Below, piece by piece: positions 49,054-61,953 of a stretch of 64,000 bases of DNA. The stretch spans positions 2,790,001 to 2,854,000 of the forward strand of contig JAJTUQ010000002.1 in the NCBI GenBank assembly GCA_021399445.1, given 5' to 3'. The position numbers were made by a program, and so were the translations under genes. Below the pieces are notes generated by a model. That model had not been told where the DNA came from. It saw nothing but the letters and a program-made list of their open reading frames with translations, and ran no database searches. The stretch comes from Xylogone sp. PMI_703 (Eukaryota > Ascomycota > Leotiomycetes). Numbering within the stretch: the stretch's first letter is position 1; every line of letters begins with the position of its first letter.

Positions 49054-49692
49054 CGTGGGTATCGCAGTTTATAATGGGCTCAATTTATCCAAATCACTTT
49101 GCATTCTGTTGTGTTATGAGCTGAGATCAGGCCCCGAGGATGGAATTTTTGATATATTCGCTAGACGCTAACATGTCTGTTCTTGTTTCGACTCATACTT
49201 GGTAAGCTGGGGTACCGCCACTTGCCAGCGGGGCAGAACACTCATAGATGACGCAGAAAACAATAAACCCGCGATGCAATCTCTTCCGTTCGATCGATCT
49301 AAGCAGCTATCCAACCTATATTTCCCCAAGGAGGATCACCAGACTCTCTACACGACTGAGCGAGTGAGGGCCTTCCCAAACAAGAGATCATGTGGGGTCC
49401 GGATAATCAATGCTGGGGACTCGCTTCACCGATACGGTACTGTACCGCGATAAGCCACAGGCCCAGGCGCCATTGCACCACAAGGAGCTACGTAACCACC
49501 GCTGCCAACCTCGCCTCACTCGCCAGCCTGCATCCAGTTGCCGATAAGCAGCTAGCTGCTCGGCCAACCATCCTGCATGGGCCAGCCAGACCGTTCTTGA
49601 AACCCGTTCCTGACCGTCTATCTCGTCTTCTTCCTTTCATTCTCATCATCACAATACACTATCTATCTTCTATCAAAGGTGTCACTTCCATC
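49054..49692. other. divergent promoter region, SDO1 / carboxypeptidase Y
   Basis: About 640 bp. An open frame from an upstream ATG at 49390 runs in phase into the carboxypeptidase Y frame, but the signal peptide starts at 49693, so I treat the upstream part as 5' UTR. A pyrimidine-rich stretch (about 49615-49690) precedes the start. Confidence 0.5.
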
Positions 49693-51481
49693 ATGAAGCT
49701 TCTCACCTCCACCGTGCTCTTAGGCGCGGCCTCTGCCTCGCTTCCTCCTGCCCAGCAGGTTCTTTCAAACCCGTTGGGTGCGGCTAAGTCTATCTCTCAA
49801 GGCTGGGCGGAATCGCTGCACAACCTCGAGGAATCTATGGAGCATATGACCGCTGAGGTCAAAGCAGTATGGGATGATGTTGCATCACACTTCCCCGAGT
49901 CGATGGATAAGGCTGCATTCTTTTCTACACCAAAGCCAAGCAACCGCCGACCAGACAGTAGCTGGGACTATGTTGTCAAAGGCGCCGATGTCCAGAGCGT
50001 CTGGGTTGAGAACGAGCAGGGCGAAAAGGAGAGAGAGATCGATGGCAAGCTCGAAAACTATAGCTTGAGAGCCAAGAAGGTTGATCCTTCAAAGCTCGGA
50101 GTCGATAAGGTGAAGCAATACAGCGGTTATCTTGATGACGATGAGAACGACAAGCACCTTTTCTATTGTAAGTAGCGCAGCATGAAAACCACTGCATTTC
50201 ACTAACGATCCCTAGGGTTCTTCGAGTCTCGAAATGATCCTAAGAACGACCCCGTTGTCTTGTGGCTTAATGGTATTTACATCTGACCATCACACTATTT
50301 GACTCTTATCTAATCATTCGTTTCTAGGTGGCCCAGGATGCTCTTCTCTCACTGGCTTGTTCCTTGAATTGGGACCAGCATCTATCGATAAAAACCTCAA
50401 GCTTGTCCACAACCCTCATTCTTGGAACGCAAACGCCTCCGTTATTTTCCTCGACCAACCAGTCAATGTTGGATTTTCATACAGCGGAAGCTCCGTCAGC
50501 AACACAGTTGCCGCGGGAAAGGATATTTATGCCCTCCTTACTCTCTTCTTCAAGCAATTCCCAGAGTATGCCACACAGGACTTCCACATCGCTGGTGAAT
50601 CATACGCAGGCCACTACATTCCCGTCTTTACTTCTGAGATTCTTTCCCACAAGAAGCGAAACATTAATATCAAATCCGCCCTTATTGGTAACGGATTGAC
50701 TGACCCATATGTCCAATATGACTACTACAGACCAATGGCTTGCGGCGAGGGTGCATGGCCACGTGTTCTCGATGAGAGCGAATGCCAATCTATGGATAAT
50801 GCCCTCCCCCGATGCAAGCAGCTCATTGAATCCTGCTACAACAGCGAGAGCGTCTGGTCTTGTGTTCCCGCCGCCATTTACTGCAACAACAACCTTATTG
50901 GTCCCTATCAACGAACCGGTCAGAACGTCTACGACGTTCGTGGCAAGTGCGAGGATTCTAGCAACCTCTGCTACGCTGCCCTCGGATGGATCAGTGACTA
51001 TTTGAACAAGCGCGAGGTCCAGGAGGCTCTTGGTGTTGAGGTCACCAGTTACGACTCCTGCAACTTTGATATCAACAGAAACTTTTTGTTCCAGGGTGAC
51101 TGGATGAAGCCATACCACCGTGTCATTCCCGGAATTCTTGAGGAGATCCCTGTCCTCATCTATGCCGGTAACGCTGACTTCATCTGCAACGTAAGTTCTC
51201 TCTAGCATCGCTATTCATACTGCAATAACTAACTTATGTACTAGTACCTCGGCAACCAAGCTTGGACTGAGGCTCTTGAATGGCCAGGCAAGAGTGCCTT
51301 CAACAAGGCTGAGATTGTAGACATGACCCTTCCTGATGGAAAGAAATATGGCAAGACTAAGACCAGCGGTAACTTTACCTTTGCTGAGATCTTTGCCGCC
51401 GGACATATGGTGCCAATGGACCAACCAGAGGCATCTTTGGACTTCCTCAACAAGTGGATCGGCGGAGCGTGGAAGTTTTAA
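49693..51481 (+). CDS. cpyA: vacuolar carboxypeptidase Y (S10 serine carboxypeptidase)
   Basis: Vacuolar exopeptidase that removes C-terminal residues. Exons 49693-50167, 50216-50272, 50328-51190 and 51245-51481 (introns 48, 55 and 54 bp) give 543 residues. A signal peptide ([18 protein letters not shown]) and a propeptide of roughly 100 residues precede the mature enzyme, which begins around the [20 protein letters not shown] region. Catalytic triad: Ser269 in GESYAGHY, Asp461 in [10 protein letters not shown] and His519 in [11 protein letters not shown]; the oxyanion motif is NGGPGCSS. Cys-rich segments ([19 protein letters not shown]) supply the family disulfides. C-ending codons suggest good expression. 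An MRL1-like sorting receptor is encoded 20 kb away, but no direct link can be seen. Convergent with the second S10 gene. Confidence 0.96.
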
Positions 51482-51889
51482 ATTAAGCTTAGATTAGTAA
51501 ATGATCTAGCTTAACGTTATGAGTAACGAGATAACCTAACGTGCAAGATATATGATTACTCACGGGATTGAAATATCCAGATTGGTACAACTATCGTTGG
51601 AAGGATTGGAGATAATGCAAGTAACAGGATATATTTACTAAGATTTGGGCTCCTGGCGCTTTAATTACACACCTGGGACTGCAGTATGCGAATAGAAATC
51701 TCATTCTTACGGTTTTACTGTCTTTGTTATAATTTTTGCACGTAACTAGTGGCTTCTAGTCAGGAAGATATCACATAAAGAGAGACAATTATACTTCGAT
51801 GTCAGATTCTCTCATTAAACTTAAACTCATAATATTCGTTAATAATTATTCTAAAGGTCATGATGATCGTAATCGTAAGCCTAAAGCGA
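51482..51889. other. convergent 3' regions of two carboxypeptidase genes
   Basis: A+T-rich 409-bp spacer between facing stop codons, consistent with 3' UTR and polyadenylation sequence. No gene seen. Confidence 0.5.
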
Positions 51890-53781
51890 TCAATGCCTAT
51901 GTGGCTGGAACCTCGTAGCTGCGGTTCTTCTCTTAGCCTGCTTCGTCTTTTCACTCAAAGATGCCTTCTTCTGGCTTGGTGGAAGCGGGTTCGGTCCGTT
52001 GAGCGTGGTATTATACGTAGCGTCGATGGGAAGAACTTCGAACTGCATTGTCGCATTCCCTTGTCTATACAAGCTCTGCTTCGTTCCTTCAGTCACGAAG
52101 GTCCTGCTTGGCTTAAACGTCCCTGTGGCAATATCCTGTCCAGCCAGGATTCTTTCCAGCATTTCCAGGGAGGCGAGGGGTTGGTAGAAGGGTACTTCGT
52201 GGCCTGATTCGAAGATACGCACATAGGCAAAGTGACTGGCCTGTTTGACTTGACCGTGGACTACGCCGTCAGAAGTGGTGATGTTTACGAACCCAGCATT
52301 TGTGTAGTGAGGAGCAGCAATTTCGTCTGCGACTGCCTGTGTACCGATCCAGTTGCAGCTGGAGAAGAAGTTAGTTTTTGTTCGCTAGCAAATAAGAATA
52401 TAAACACCCCCAGGGATCACGAGGAGGCAAAGGAATCTTGGGCATACATGTAGTCTGCATCACCGGTATACAAGGTAACATAGACACCCTGCTTGATTAA
52501 TGTTTGTACTGCTGCCACAGTGCCGTCTTCTCTGGCATCGTCACCGGTAGAACCAAAGGCTGCTCCAACAGAATTTGATCCTTCTGTATAGTTCTGGAAG
52601 GCACCAATTGCAGCTAAGACCTCTGGAGTGTTAAGGTAATCGACGTAAAACTCAGGAGGGAAAGGATCGGGCGTAAGTTCTCTCATGTCATACTCATCGC
52701 GACCTAGGTACAAGTCGTAGAGGAACTCAACATAGTCGAAACAGAAGTTATCTGCCTGTGCGCAGACCTCGTCGATTCCATGAGCTTTACAGTCTAGGAG
52801 TTGATCATAGCAGTTTCCGGTACCATAGAGGTTATTGAACATCTCTGATTCTTGAGAAGCATTGAAGGGACTATAGTCATAGGTGTTGCCTGGGGAAACG
52901 GTGAAGTTATAGTAGGCCGGGTACTGAATCAGAGGATCAATCCAACCATTGCCAATTGACACGGACTTGAGATTAATTCTTCGGGTTCCAGGAATGCTCA
53001 AGTCATTTTGTTGATTAATGTACTCCCCGAAGATGGGCCCATAGTGGCCGCCGTACGATTCGGTAGTGAGGTGGACTCCATTGTGAGTGTACTTGTCAAA
53101 GACACCCATGAATCCCTGAAGGGTCTTATAGAAATTGGGAGCGGCACCGATAGTCGAATTTGCTGTCAAGGTCAAATCAGGTAAGGAGTACGTCCCACAG
53201 TCCCAATCTTGCGCATAATCCGGGCAGGTATTGTTTGGCAACCCAATAATATCGCCACTGTCGGGGTCCTGATAGCCAGGAATTGGAATGCTGTAAGAGA
53301 AACCTGTCTGCGTCGGCTGATCGATATACAGCATATTTGTGATGTTGCTCCAAGAGTAAGGATTATTGACAACGTTTCCATTGATGTCAATTCCACACGG
53401 TCCATTCTCCTGGAAGAGTCCAATCATGGAGGAAGATCCTGGTCCACCGTTGATCCAGATAGTCAACGGGGCGTCCTTTGGGTCTCCATTGCGCGCCTCG
53501 AAGAACCACCAAAATATATGTTCATTTTCTCTATCAGATTCCGCGTCAGTCTACGTTGGATAAACAGACTTAACTAGGCAAGGTATCACTCACGAAACAT
53601 CTGCATAGCCGGCGTAGCTCTTCACATTAGGATCCAGCTCACAGATGCCAGTAGGCACTTCCTTATACCGAACCTGGACGCCATTGCCAATGGCAGTAGT
53701 CAGATCAGTCGGAGGTGGAACGAACTGTGCAACGGCAGTTGAAGCAGCCAGGGTAAGCAGCAGAGCAGCGCTAGTAGCCAT
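51890..53781 (-). CDS. secreted serine carboxypeptidase, CpdS/S1 type (S10)
   Basis: Extracellular or vacuolar carboxypeptidase of the S10 family, distinct from the neighbouring CPY. Exons 53781-53594, 53530-52448 and 52358-51890 keep frame (Ser codon TC|A, Ile codon AT|C; introns 63 and 89 bp), giving 579 residues. A signal peptide covers residues 1-18 ([20 protein letters not shown]) with no long propeptide, unlike CPY. Oxyanion motif NGGPGSSS; triad Ser221 in [10 protein letters not shown], Asp422 in TGDADYICNWIG and His477 in [11 protein letters not shown]. The Thr before ESYGG instead of Gly fits the CpdS subgroup. Ten or more Asn glycosylation sites are present. The C-terminal 25 residues are strongly basic ([19 protein letters not shown]), which is unusual for a secreted enzyme. 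The first intron's acceptor was chosen as ATAG at 53531-53534, as the nearer upstream TAG breaks the frame. Confidence 0.93.
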
Positions 53782-55209
53782 AGCTTGGGAAGGAAGGTGG
53801 AATCAAGACTGATCCCAATTGACAACGCAAAAGAAGACAATGCCAGAGAAACCGGACAAAGAGAGAACCTAGAAAATAAAATGGCTACCTACCTATTACT
53901 ATTTATTTACTTTTCCTTTTACAATGGAACCGCGAAATTGGGCGGGGACCGTCTTTGTGCTTCTCGTCTTTGGTTCCTGCCCTTGTCCTGGCCCTGAACC
54001 TGCAGGTTCAATGGCAATCTTGCCTATCTTTAACCTACCTTCCCTGCAGAGAGAAAGCTGCTACCTACCTCCACATGAATCTAGGACCTCCATTGCCCGG
54101 GTCGGTCCTAGCTTGAACAGACTGACGGTGTCAGCATCACCACGATGATGGAATTGGGCCGTTACTCGAGCCGTATGTCCGTGGATACGGCCACGGATGA
54201 TAAGGAACCGCGGTGACGATTTGCTGGGAGATTGGAACAAGGGTGGGCATCTTGCCATGCTGCGGTTCCTGTCCCCTGTCGAGCGTCGTAAATTAGAGCC
54301 CCATGGAACGAAGCTACACTGTGAGTTGCACTCAAAGAGGCAAGTGCAAAGAAACAACAAATACCCACGCCTGTCTCCGCATCTATTGTATTCTGCTTCT
54401 AACCTCCTTGGTATCGCCGTCTTCCTTTATCGTCATCCTCTGTTCGTTGCACGACACCATTATTATTGCCTCGGTTGATAAGGGCAAGAACCATTGGAGT
54501 CTCTGTGCAGTACTCGGATGTGCAGTCGATAGGGTGCTACAGCTGTACCCCGAGCTCTAAGCCCCATGCTTTGTTCAGGGCATAAGGGTCGCGGAGGGGA
54601 CATCGCGAACAGACGTGTAAAATGAACTAGGGACGATGTATTGTGCTTCGCAATTCCATCCCGGCATTATTGACACCAATGCATCTTCATTCCGTTCATA
54701 AAATCAGGTTGATGAAAAGGCACCAGCCATGTGGCGCACGGAGAGACCGACCACATCACAGAGCAGCCTCCTTCTTGGCCGCTAGTTGCAGCATCAACAA
54801 TGCGGAGAAGCTCTCACCCAGCAACCGACTTTCCAATCACTGCAGGTAATTATAATAGATAATTAACTAGTAAGGGAAGCTCACAGGATATCTCACAAGG
54901 CGGAATACTCGTGTGCCTGGATATCGTGTTACTCCAGTGTCGGGTATCAATGGAACCGTCCTGCTCTGGACCTATCCCGCGTGCTCTTTTCCTTGCTTTT
55001 CCTCTAGCTTACCTTCTACTGTAACTTAGACCTTGCATACCAAACTATGGAATCGTACATAGAAAAGCATATTTCACGCACTCATAGCCCCATAGACGAA
55101 AAGCAATGCAAACCATGCCAGAGGATATATATAAACGATTAAATAATTACATAGATGAGAATCCACAGCCAGGTACCCTGAATTCTAGGTCATATATCAT
55201 TGGCACTCG
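53782..55209. other. 1.4 kb intergenic region
   Basis: Upstream of the CpdS-type gene and downstream of the Cas1p-like gene. Frames at 53.9-54.6 kb overlap on both strands with no motif. No repeat or RNA gene recognised. Confidence 0.5.
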
Positions 55210-57897
55210 TCACCCATAAGTCATATTAACCACCCATAGGGCCATAACCATCAACGCCAGTCTCCGCCCTAGAGTGCTCGCGGCTCTAGCCCATAGTCTT
55301 GAGAGCGTTCCCTCCCTTCCTGTAGTTGCCGGGTATTCCAGATATGCCATGGAAGCGGATTCCTCACCAGCTAAGTCATGCAGAGCAAGGCTCGTTTCCT
55401 CTACCTGCTTTGTAGAAGGAATCTCAGGGCGCACAATCCAGTTGGTAAGCAGCCGGGTAGCGTTTGCAGTTTTCCAGCAAACCCAGAACATAATCTCGAC
55501 CAGCACAACTGTCTCAATCCAAGGGTGCAAGAGTCCAAGTCTCAGAATGCTTTGCCCATCCCCTGCAAGCCATACATGATGCTGCAGAAGGTATAATTCC
55601 AATGAGATTTTACCGATCCTGGCGAAGGCTTTTGAATAATAAGCTCGGAAGAAACAATTGCTATTTCGCAAGACAACAAACGACAAGATCGGAATAAACG
55701 TGATGTAGGGCTGCCACCAGTTGTAGTCATCCTCATCAGGAGACAGTCTGGTCAGGATCCAGTATCCGGGAAGGAGGATTATAGCGAGCGTTATGAAGAC
55801 AATTCGAAAGAGACGGGAGTGCTTGATGGTAAGAATATATATAAATCGATTGAGACGAGTCGTTGTATTCATACTGCCAGACTTGAGACACGCCACACGA
55901 TGATAGAAGATTCCAAGTAGCACTCCTACGAATGCAATGTACATGTCCAGACTAAACAGAGCTCTAAATTCGGGAACATCGATCGACACCCTAGATGTAT
56001 ACTTCAAAATATTCGAAATGGATTCCAAGATACTTGAGACCTTCATAATTACAACTGTGAAGACGATGGAAACGCACAGCTTTGCTAAGAGAAAACCGAG
56101 GCTGTGATTTCTGCGATGACCGATTCCAAAAGTAACGTAGGTTATGAGGAACCATAGACTGGTTACTGGCGCAAAGTAGTAAAATGTGTAGTCAGTTCGC
56201 ATCATGTAGGCCAGCATCAGGCTGAACATATTCCTACGGACCAAGACGGTGGCAACCCGACTAAAGGAGTAGTCCTCTCTGTTCAAAAAGTAGAGTGTAT
56301 GTCCGAAGCCGGTCATAAAGAGATAAGACGCCACGAAGAGTCGTAAAAGCTCATATATCCATAATTTTGTCTCACCCTCTGTGTAGTTGCAGAGTAAAAT
56401 GAGCAGTTGCATCCAACCTTTCCACTCATCTGTCTGATTTCGTGAGAGAAAGGATTGCTCTTGGAATTCATGTGGTATCTTCGTACTACTAGGCGCAGCT
56501 GTCCCTATCTTCCGAATGGACGAAACCCCATATATGGCAATGGCTGTACATCCGCCCCAAAACTCCTTGCTTTGGAGGTATGGAAGGGCCTTCTCAAAGA
56601 GCTGGCTCCGGTCGGCATAGAAGCAGTAGCATAATACCAAGCCCAAAGTAGCCAGAGCGCTCAAATTCTCAGCTGTAGGTAATGATTGACTGACTTTAGC
56701 AATATGTTTCCTATGTAGGAGCGCAAGTCCCGGAAGAACAATGAGCCCCATCAGTATCAGGAATGATTGTGTTCCATCAACTGGGCTATAGTGGGTGCAA
56801 CATGTCCCATCAAATGCATAACCTGTGGCAGCTGTAGCAACATTACAACGCAAATTCAACAGAACATCGGCTCTTTGGCGAGCTACACTACTGATGACAT
56901 GTAGCCCGCTTTCTTCATAGGCAGCACGGCTAGCCCAAGTCATTAGGGAGTAACTCCAGACAACATCTGCTTGAGAATTTGCAGATGCCTGTTGGAGAAA
57001 GTCATTCATCTGATCAATCTTCTCAGGAGTAATGGTTGCCTCTCGAGAAGGGGTGAGTGCCGTATATAAAGGATCCTGGACAGGCGCGAGTAAGAGAAGA
57101 TTTGGAGGTGTCAATCGAGAAGTAAATCTTGTTGATGTTGAGAATCCATCTTGTTCTGGTTCACGAGGGTGGTCCATATACGGGACGACATGGTCAATTG
57201 CTTCCTTGAAATTTTTCATGTAGTTCTTTCCTCCATGACGCGCATTCCAAAGTCCGGGAGCTCCGAGAAGTATTACTCCTGCACTGTCTTCATACTCGTC
57301 CTCTTCTATTGGGCTTTTGAGGGGATCCGGTCGAAATTCCCGAAGTTCATAATCCAGTCTCGTAGAATTCAGCCAAGGATCCCATATGAATCTCACCGTG
57401 ACGCCGTCCGATACGAATTCGAGGGCTTTCTGTTGTTGAACCGGCTCAAGATCCAAGGTAGCCATGAATTCCTTCTCAGCCCTCCTTGAATCCAGCTTCC
57501 TTGCAACGGCCCAATATATCTGCCGTGTGGTTGAATCACCGATAAAAACAATGCGCCGTTTCTGGAAGCAATTTTTTATGTCATCTCTCTCGTACTCATG
57601 CATTGTGCAACCCGGCGGTTGCCAATGCTGGAAAGGCTTTGGGGAACGCCATCGTGATCCTTCATCAAGCCACTGACCTTTGTTGAGGAGAGCAGCGCAC
57701 TTGAAAGGATCATTATAATCTACAAGACGCCCCTTAGAACTAATCGAAGATCAAGTGTTCGGGGAGAATGACGCACCCTTCCAGCAATATCTGTACACGG
57801 CCCCGGCAAAAACAACAATAAGTAATACTCGGATAACGCGTTCAATGGTGGCCACCCTCAATGATTTTGGAGGGGAAGTTTTGTAGATGAATGGCAT
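55210..57897 (-). CDS. Cas1p-like polysaccharide O-acetyltransferase
   Basis: Golgi-type membrane acyltransferase; in Cryptococcus, Cas1p O-acetylates capsule glucuronoxylomannan, and relatives in ascomycetes are thought to modify cell-wall or secreted glycans. Exons 57897-57777 and 57719-55210 give 876 residues. The 57-bp intron uses donor GTGCGT and the TAG acceptor at 57720-57722; a nearer AAG at 57733-57735 does not keep frame. A membrane anchor lies at about residues 20-36. A PC-esterase-like lumenal domain (about 45-310) has YNDPFKCAALLNKGQW, VFIGDSTTRQ with the nucleophile Ser at about 103, and CNVATAATGYAFDGTCCTHY. The C-terminal Cas1p domain (PF07779) has about ten to twelve hydrophobic spans and EFWGGC, GWMQLLILLCNYTEG, FLITYVTFG, YLLQHHVWLAGDG. 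The acetyl acceptor in this organism is unknown. The alternative name would be CAS1-domain protein. Confidence 0.88.
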
Positions 57898-60505
57898 AGT
57901 TCCTCTTCATATCGGTCACGAAAATGGTCACGCTCCTCTAGTGAAACTTCCAATGGCAAGAAGAGAGATAGCACAATGCACCTCTAGATTTTGAATACCA
58001 GTTAGGAACTGATGAAGCTCATCCGGAAGATTGTATGAGGCACTTCAGGGTTTCAGTCTCCGTAGCATAAAGAAAAGAATGCCAGGAGACCCAGAGACAA
58101 AAGTATACAACCGCAGCGACATGGTGGTTCCGCGAGCAGACAAGTTTAGCGTAAGGAGAGCTATGGAGATTGGGAGTAAGAGTGTCTTGGCAACGATCTG
58201 GGAGCATTGTGATTGCTCCGGGCCAGGCAAGGTAAATGGTACACTAGGATCTACCGGGTGTCAAAAGTGTGGAAACATGTCTCTGTCTGGCTGATACCGA
58301 TGCTGCGTATTCCATAATGCCTACGAATCACATCCCGATTCGGCTTGTATCCTCTGATGATGACGTATCCCGAGCTTGGAGCACCTGCAGAATCCGAATG
58401 GTTAGTTTCTAGACCATAGATTTGATTCAAGGATCTCAAGATAAATGGTTACTATATATATTCCTTTTTAGACATTTCATTGTACCGCAATATTGTAGAA
58501 CAACAGCCACCCAGCGTCGATCGTGTTAGGCTCATCCATAGCTCATTGCACAGCAAAAGTGGTGGTCAATTATTCATGGGGATGTTTGATCCATCATTTC
58601 GGGAGGCGTCGCCAAGGCTGTGGAGCAGGGTGTCATTCTACCTTTTAGGGAAATTTGTCGCGTGCTGAAGCGCAACGGCTACGGAAGTGCCGTACAGGGT
58701 TACAGACACACTCTGATGGCATAATATTTCCATGGCTGTCAACGGCAGGTGTCTCGAAGTACCGGTACACAGCACTGTGTGTATCTATGCGTTACATTGC
58801 TCAGTGTACTCCATACCAGAACCTTAATCCTCATGGAAGTATAGGAAAACTAAAAAGCAGGAGCGTCTTCACCCAAATTTACATCAGGCAATCCTCACTC
58901 CAGCTCTTAGAAAAGTACTGTATAGTACCTAGATCGAAAGATCTATGGGTTGATTACGTATCAGGAGAAAAAGGGACAAAGACAGTTCAGCGGTGAAATA
59001 TGCCAATCTCGATCTTCGATTGTTGTAGCCGCGCATCCGGCGTCGACGTCGCCGAAGCGAGAAGAGCCAGTGCGTTCCCAATCAGGTCTAGCTCAATTCG
59101 CAAGTTCAACTCGTTTATTCTAAACTATTTTTTCTTCACTTCTCTTCATTCCCTAAATTTCGTTGTCACAAAATTATCATGGTCTGCGGCGCGTTTCGTC
59201 ACTCACTATAAATCCCACACAGACTGGACTATGAACCTAATCCTAATTATGGATCTATTGGGCTACGGCCATGCATTCCACAATGGCGCGTGAAAATCTC
59301 TGCCTTTAATGCGAGATGAAAAGAAATTCTGCACCTCTGGAAATCAACCAAAGCGTTACACACATCTCTCTTATATCTTTTCTCATTCTCTTTTTCTCTC
59401 AAGCTATACAACTCCCTCACCACGGTCTTCTGCCTCGCTCGACCAGCTGCTCCTCCTCAACTCCTGGTCTTGAGCTGGATGCGTACAATGCGCCGTAACT
59501 TTCGGTGTGTTGTAGTGCACTAGACCAGAGCGAATCAAGAAACGACCTTTGAGTGCGGAGCCTTCAACCTTCTTGCGATGGAGGATCTTCGCAATTTGTC
59601 CGTTGCTACAAAAGTTGCCATTTCTTAAAATATGGGGGTTGGAGCGCGCAGATAGCCGGGTAGGATATCTCTGCTTTCAAAATCTTTTTCGTTTTCTTTT
59701 TCAATTCACCACTCCACACATGTTCCTGCGGTGTAACTTCCAAGAGACAAGTGGTGCTCTGTATATCTCATCCAAGGAACAGCAGAGGTAAGGAGGCATT
59801 AATTTTCACATTTTCGTCTTCTCAGTACTTAAAATCAACCCTTCCACTTGCCAAACACTCTGGCCCTTACTCTGAACCCAACCTAAAAAATTGGGTTCCG
59901 AATCCTCCATGGTATAGGCCTATTTTTGGAGCAAGAAGATTAGTCTCTTCAGTCCGATTACTCACCGCGGTATTCTCCTTCCTCTCCTGAGGTTGGCGTG
60001 GATATAGTGGTCCATATCTTTTGGACGACATGATAAGTCACATGTGTGTGCATTGTATAATATAGATAGGATAGGATGTTGAAATGGAATGAGTTTAAAT
60101 GAAAATTGTATCGAACCTGTGTTGGTGTTCTATAATTTGTGCATACCGTGAACACCTGTGTTGCAAATACTCTTCGTATGTGCCCGACCATTGTGGAGAA
60201 CGGCCAGTAATAGAGGCAAGTTTCAAATCCCAAGAATCTACGAGTGGACCAACATAATAATTAAGAAAGGTTTGCATTTTTATTTTTGCCTATCCATCAC
60301 AAAACGCCATGTAAAATACAGATGCACCCTAGCGCGCCATGTTGTGGACCACCCAAGTCCTCCTGAATCAGCTTGGCTTAATAAAGCCAGTTATCCCGAA
60401 CCCAATGTAAGTGTTGCAGAGTGTCCAAGGACCCCATTTCTATGCACGAATAATCATCTCTAATCTTTTTTCTCACCCAACCAAACCTACTTCTAACACA
60501 TCAGC
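57898..60505. other. 2.6 kb intergenic region, no supported gene
   Basis: Upstream of the Cas1p-like gene and downstream of the elongase gene. The A+T content is moderate to high and frames are short; none has a recognisable motif. C/T-rich stretches at about 59320-59460 could be a promoter of an undetected transcript. No repeat of note. Confidence 0.5.
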
Positions 60506-61953
60506 TCAATGCTTCTTTGTGTTCCTCTCATTGAGGTTTCCCTTCGGGAACATCTCCCTCTGAAGTCCCTTCAATGCATCCTCTGCGGCATTCTCGACCA
60601 CATCAAGTCTTACATGTCCAAGCTGCTTGGGTCCAGTTCGTCTCAGGTAGCTGCGGATAAAGAATCTCACAAACAGCCAAGTCAGTGGAGCCAGATAGAG
60701 TACATTCAGCCAAATGGCGAATGTCTGACCGCTTGTATCGATGCAGGGGACAGTTTGATACTCAGTATGGTATGTCTGTCCTCGGATACTGAGGTTTCCA
60801 GCATGACGGTTGACAGGGCCCCGGCTCACATTCTCGGCCAAACCTTCTTCTCCAGCCGCGCGGAAGAGGAATTTCTTCAGAGTGGATGCAGCACCAGCAG
60901 ATGTAGCTGCCGCGACAGCCGAGGAAACTACAGTTGATGCTGCAGAAGCGGCACTAGAGAAAGAAGGCTCAACCTCAGAGACCTGAACGGGAATTGTGTA
61001 GTAAACGAAGGAGTGAAGCGCGGCGTACGATGCACCAAAGACGAACTGTAATATCTGCATGGTTGTAAGGCTACGCTTGAGAGCCTGAGGGACATAGACG
61101 GAAAATGCAGTAAGCGTGTAGTAGGTATACTGGCAAGTTGTTAGTGTCATGTTATGCAAATCTGATAAGAAGGTGCTCAAGAACCCACCATGAGAGCATG
61201 GATTGCCGAATTGACCAAGCAGAATACCCAGATAGGAGCGGACATGTACCGGATACCAGCCCACATGCACATCATAGCACCAGCATGGTGATAAGTCTGT
61301 AATGTAGAGCTCTTCTTTCCCTTGGCCAGGATAATAGCAGTATCCAAAACCTCGTAGAACTTGCTGAGGTAGAAGATCCACCCATAGAAAGCAAGACCCT
61401 CATTCCAGAGTCTTCCCAAGTCAGTAGAATCCGGGTTGCCTGTACTAGATAAATGAACAGATGGGTTCTGGGAGACCCATTGAGAAGCATTCTCATCATA
61501 GACAACCGCGTTTCCGACATCAGGGATTCCGTGCACCTTGCACAAGCTATCAGCGGTCCCAGCAAAACCACCAGGACCGGACCATCTAGCCGTCGTTGTT
61601 CGGAGAGTGCGTAGCATCCCAATGAAGGTCCAGGCAGAATATACGGCTAAGAAGATGTTGTGTGCCACGACGAACCAGAAGAAAGGTCTGGTCTTGCTAA
61701 TTGCCCAAGCCTTAAACCCTCTCGATTTGTTGTAGCGGTTCAATGTCATGACCGTGACGGCGTAGACAGCCGCAATGGTGATAGGCACTCGAACATCGAG
61801 GGCAGCAGTGAAGACATTGGCTGGAATTGTGAATGGGGGAGCAGCAGGAGAAGACCCCGCAGCTGGAGGTGGTAGAGGAAGCGGGTACTGTCTAGGAGGA
61901 AATTTGAAGAGCTCATGCCGAGGAAGGGCGAATTGAACTTCGCCGAAAGCCAT
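60506..61953 (-). CDS. ELO-family very-long-chain fatty acid elongase
   Basis: ER membrane 3-ketoacyl-CoA synthase that extends fatty acyl-CoA by two carbons. Exons 61953-61189 and 61129-60506 join over a 59-bp intron to give 462 residues, longer than yeast Elo2/3 (about 345). About seven hydrophobic segments are visible. Family motifs: KFYEVLDTAIILAKGK, the histidine-box region TLQTYHHAG, and MYTYYTLTAF spanning the splice junction. The HxxHH box reads QxxHH here, with Gln (codon CAG) in the first His position. An Ala/Ser/Val-rich insert (about 295-335) and a long basic/charged C-terminal tail ending RNTKKH lengthen the protein. The N-terminus has a Pro-rich stretch (PPRQYPLPLPPPAAGSSP). A TATA element at 62043-62050 lies 90 bp upstream. 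Substrate chain length cannot be told. The family is certain, full activity less so. Confidence 0.9.

Noticed and set aside
49390..49692. In-frame upstream ATG that would extend carboxypeptidase Y by about 100 residues
   Set aside because: The extension would bury the clear signal peptide starting at 49693 and has no family similarity; the region is pyrimidine-rich 5' UTR.
49693..53781. Two adjacent S10 carboxypeptidases as a recent tandem duplication
   Set aside because: They are convergent, have different intron positions, different propeptides and belong to different S10 subgroups; not recent copies.
57720..57776. AAG acceptor at 57733-57735 for the Cas1p-like intron
   Set aside because: It shifts the reading frame into an early stop; the TAG at 57720-57722 keeps frame and gives the family-like KDYNDPFKC join.
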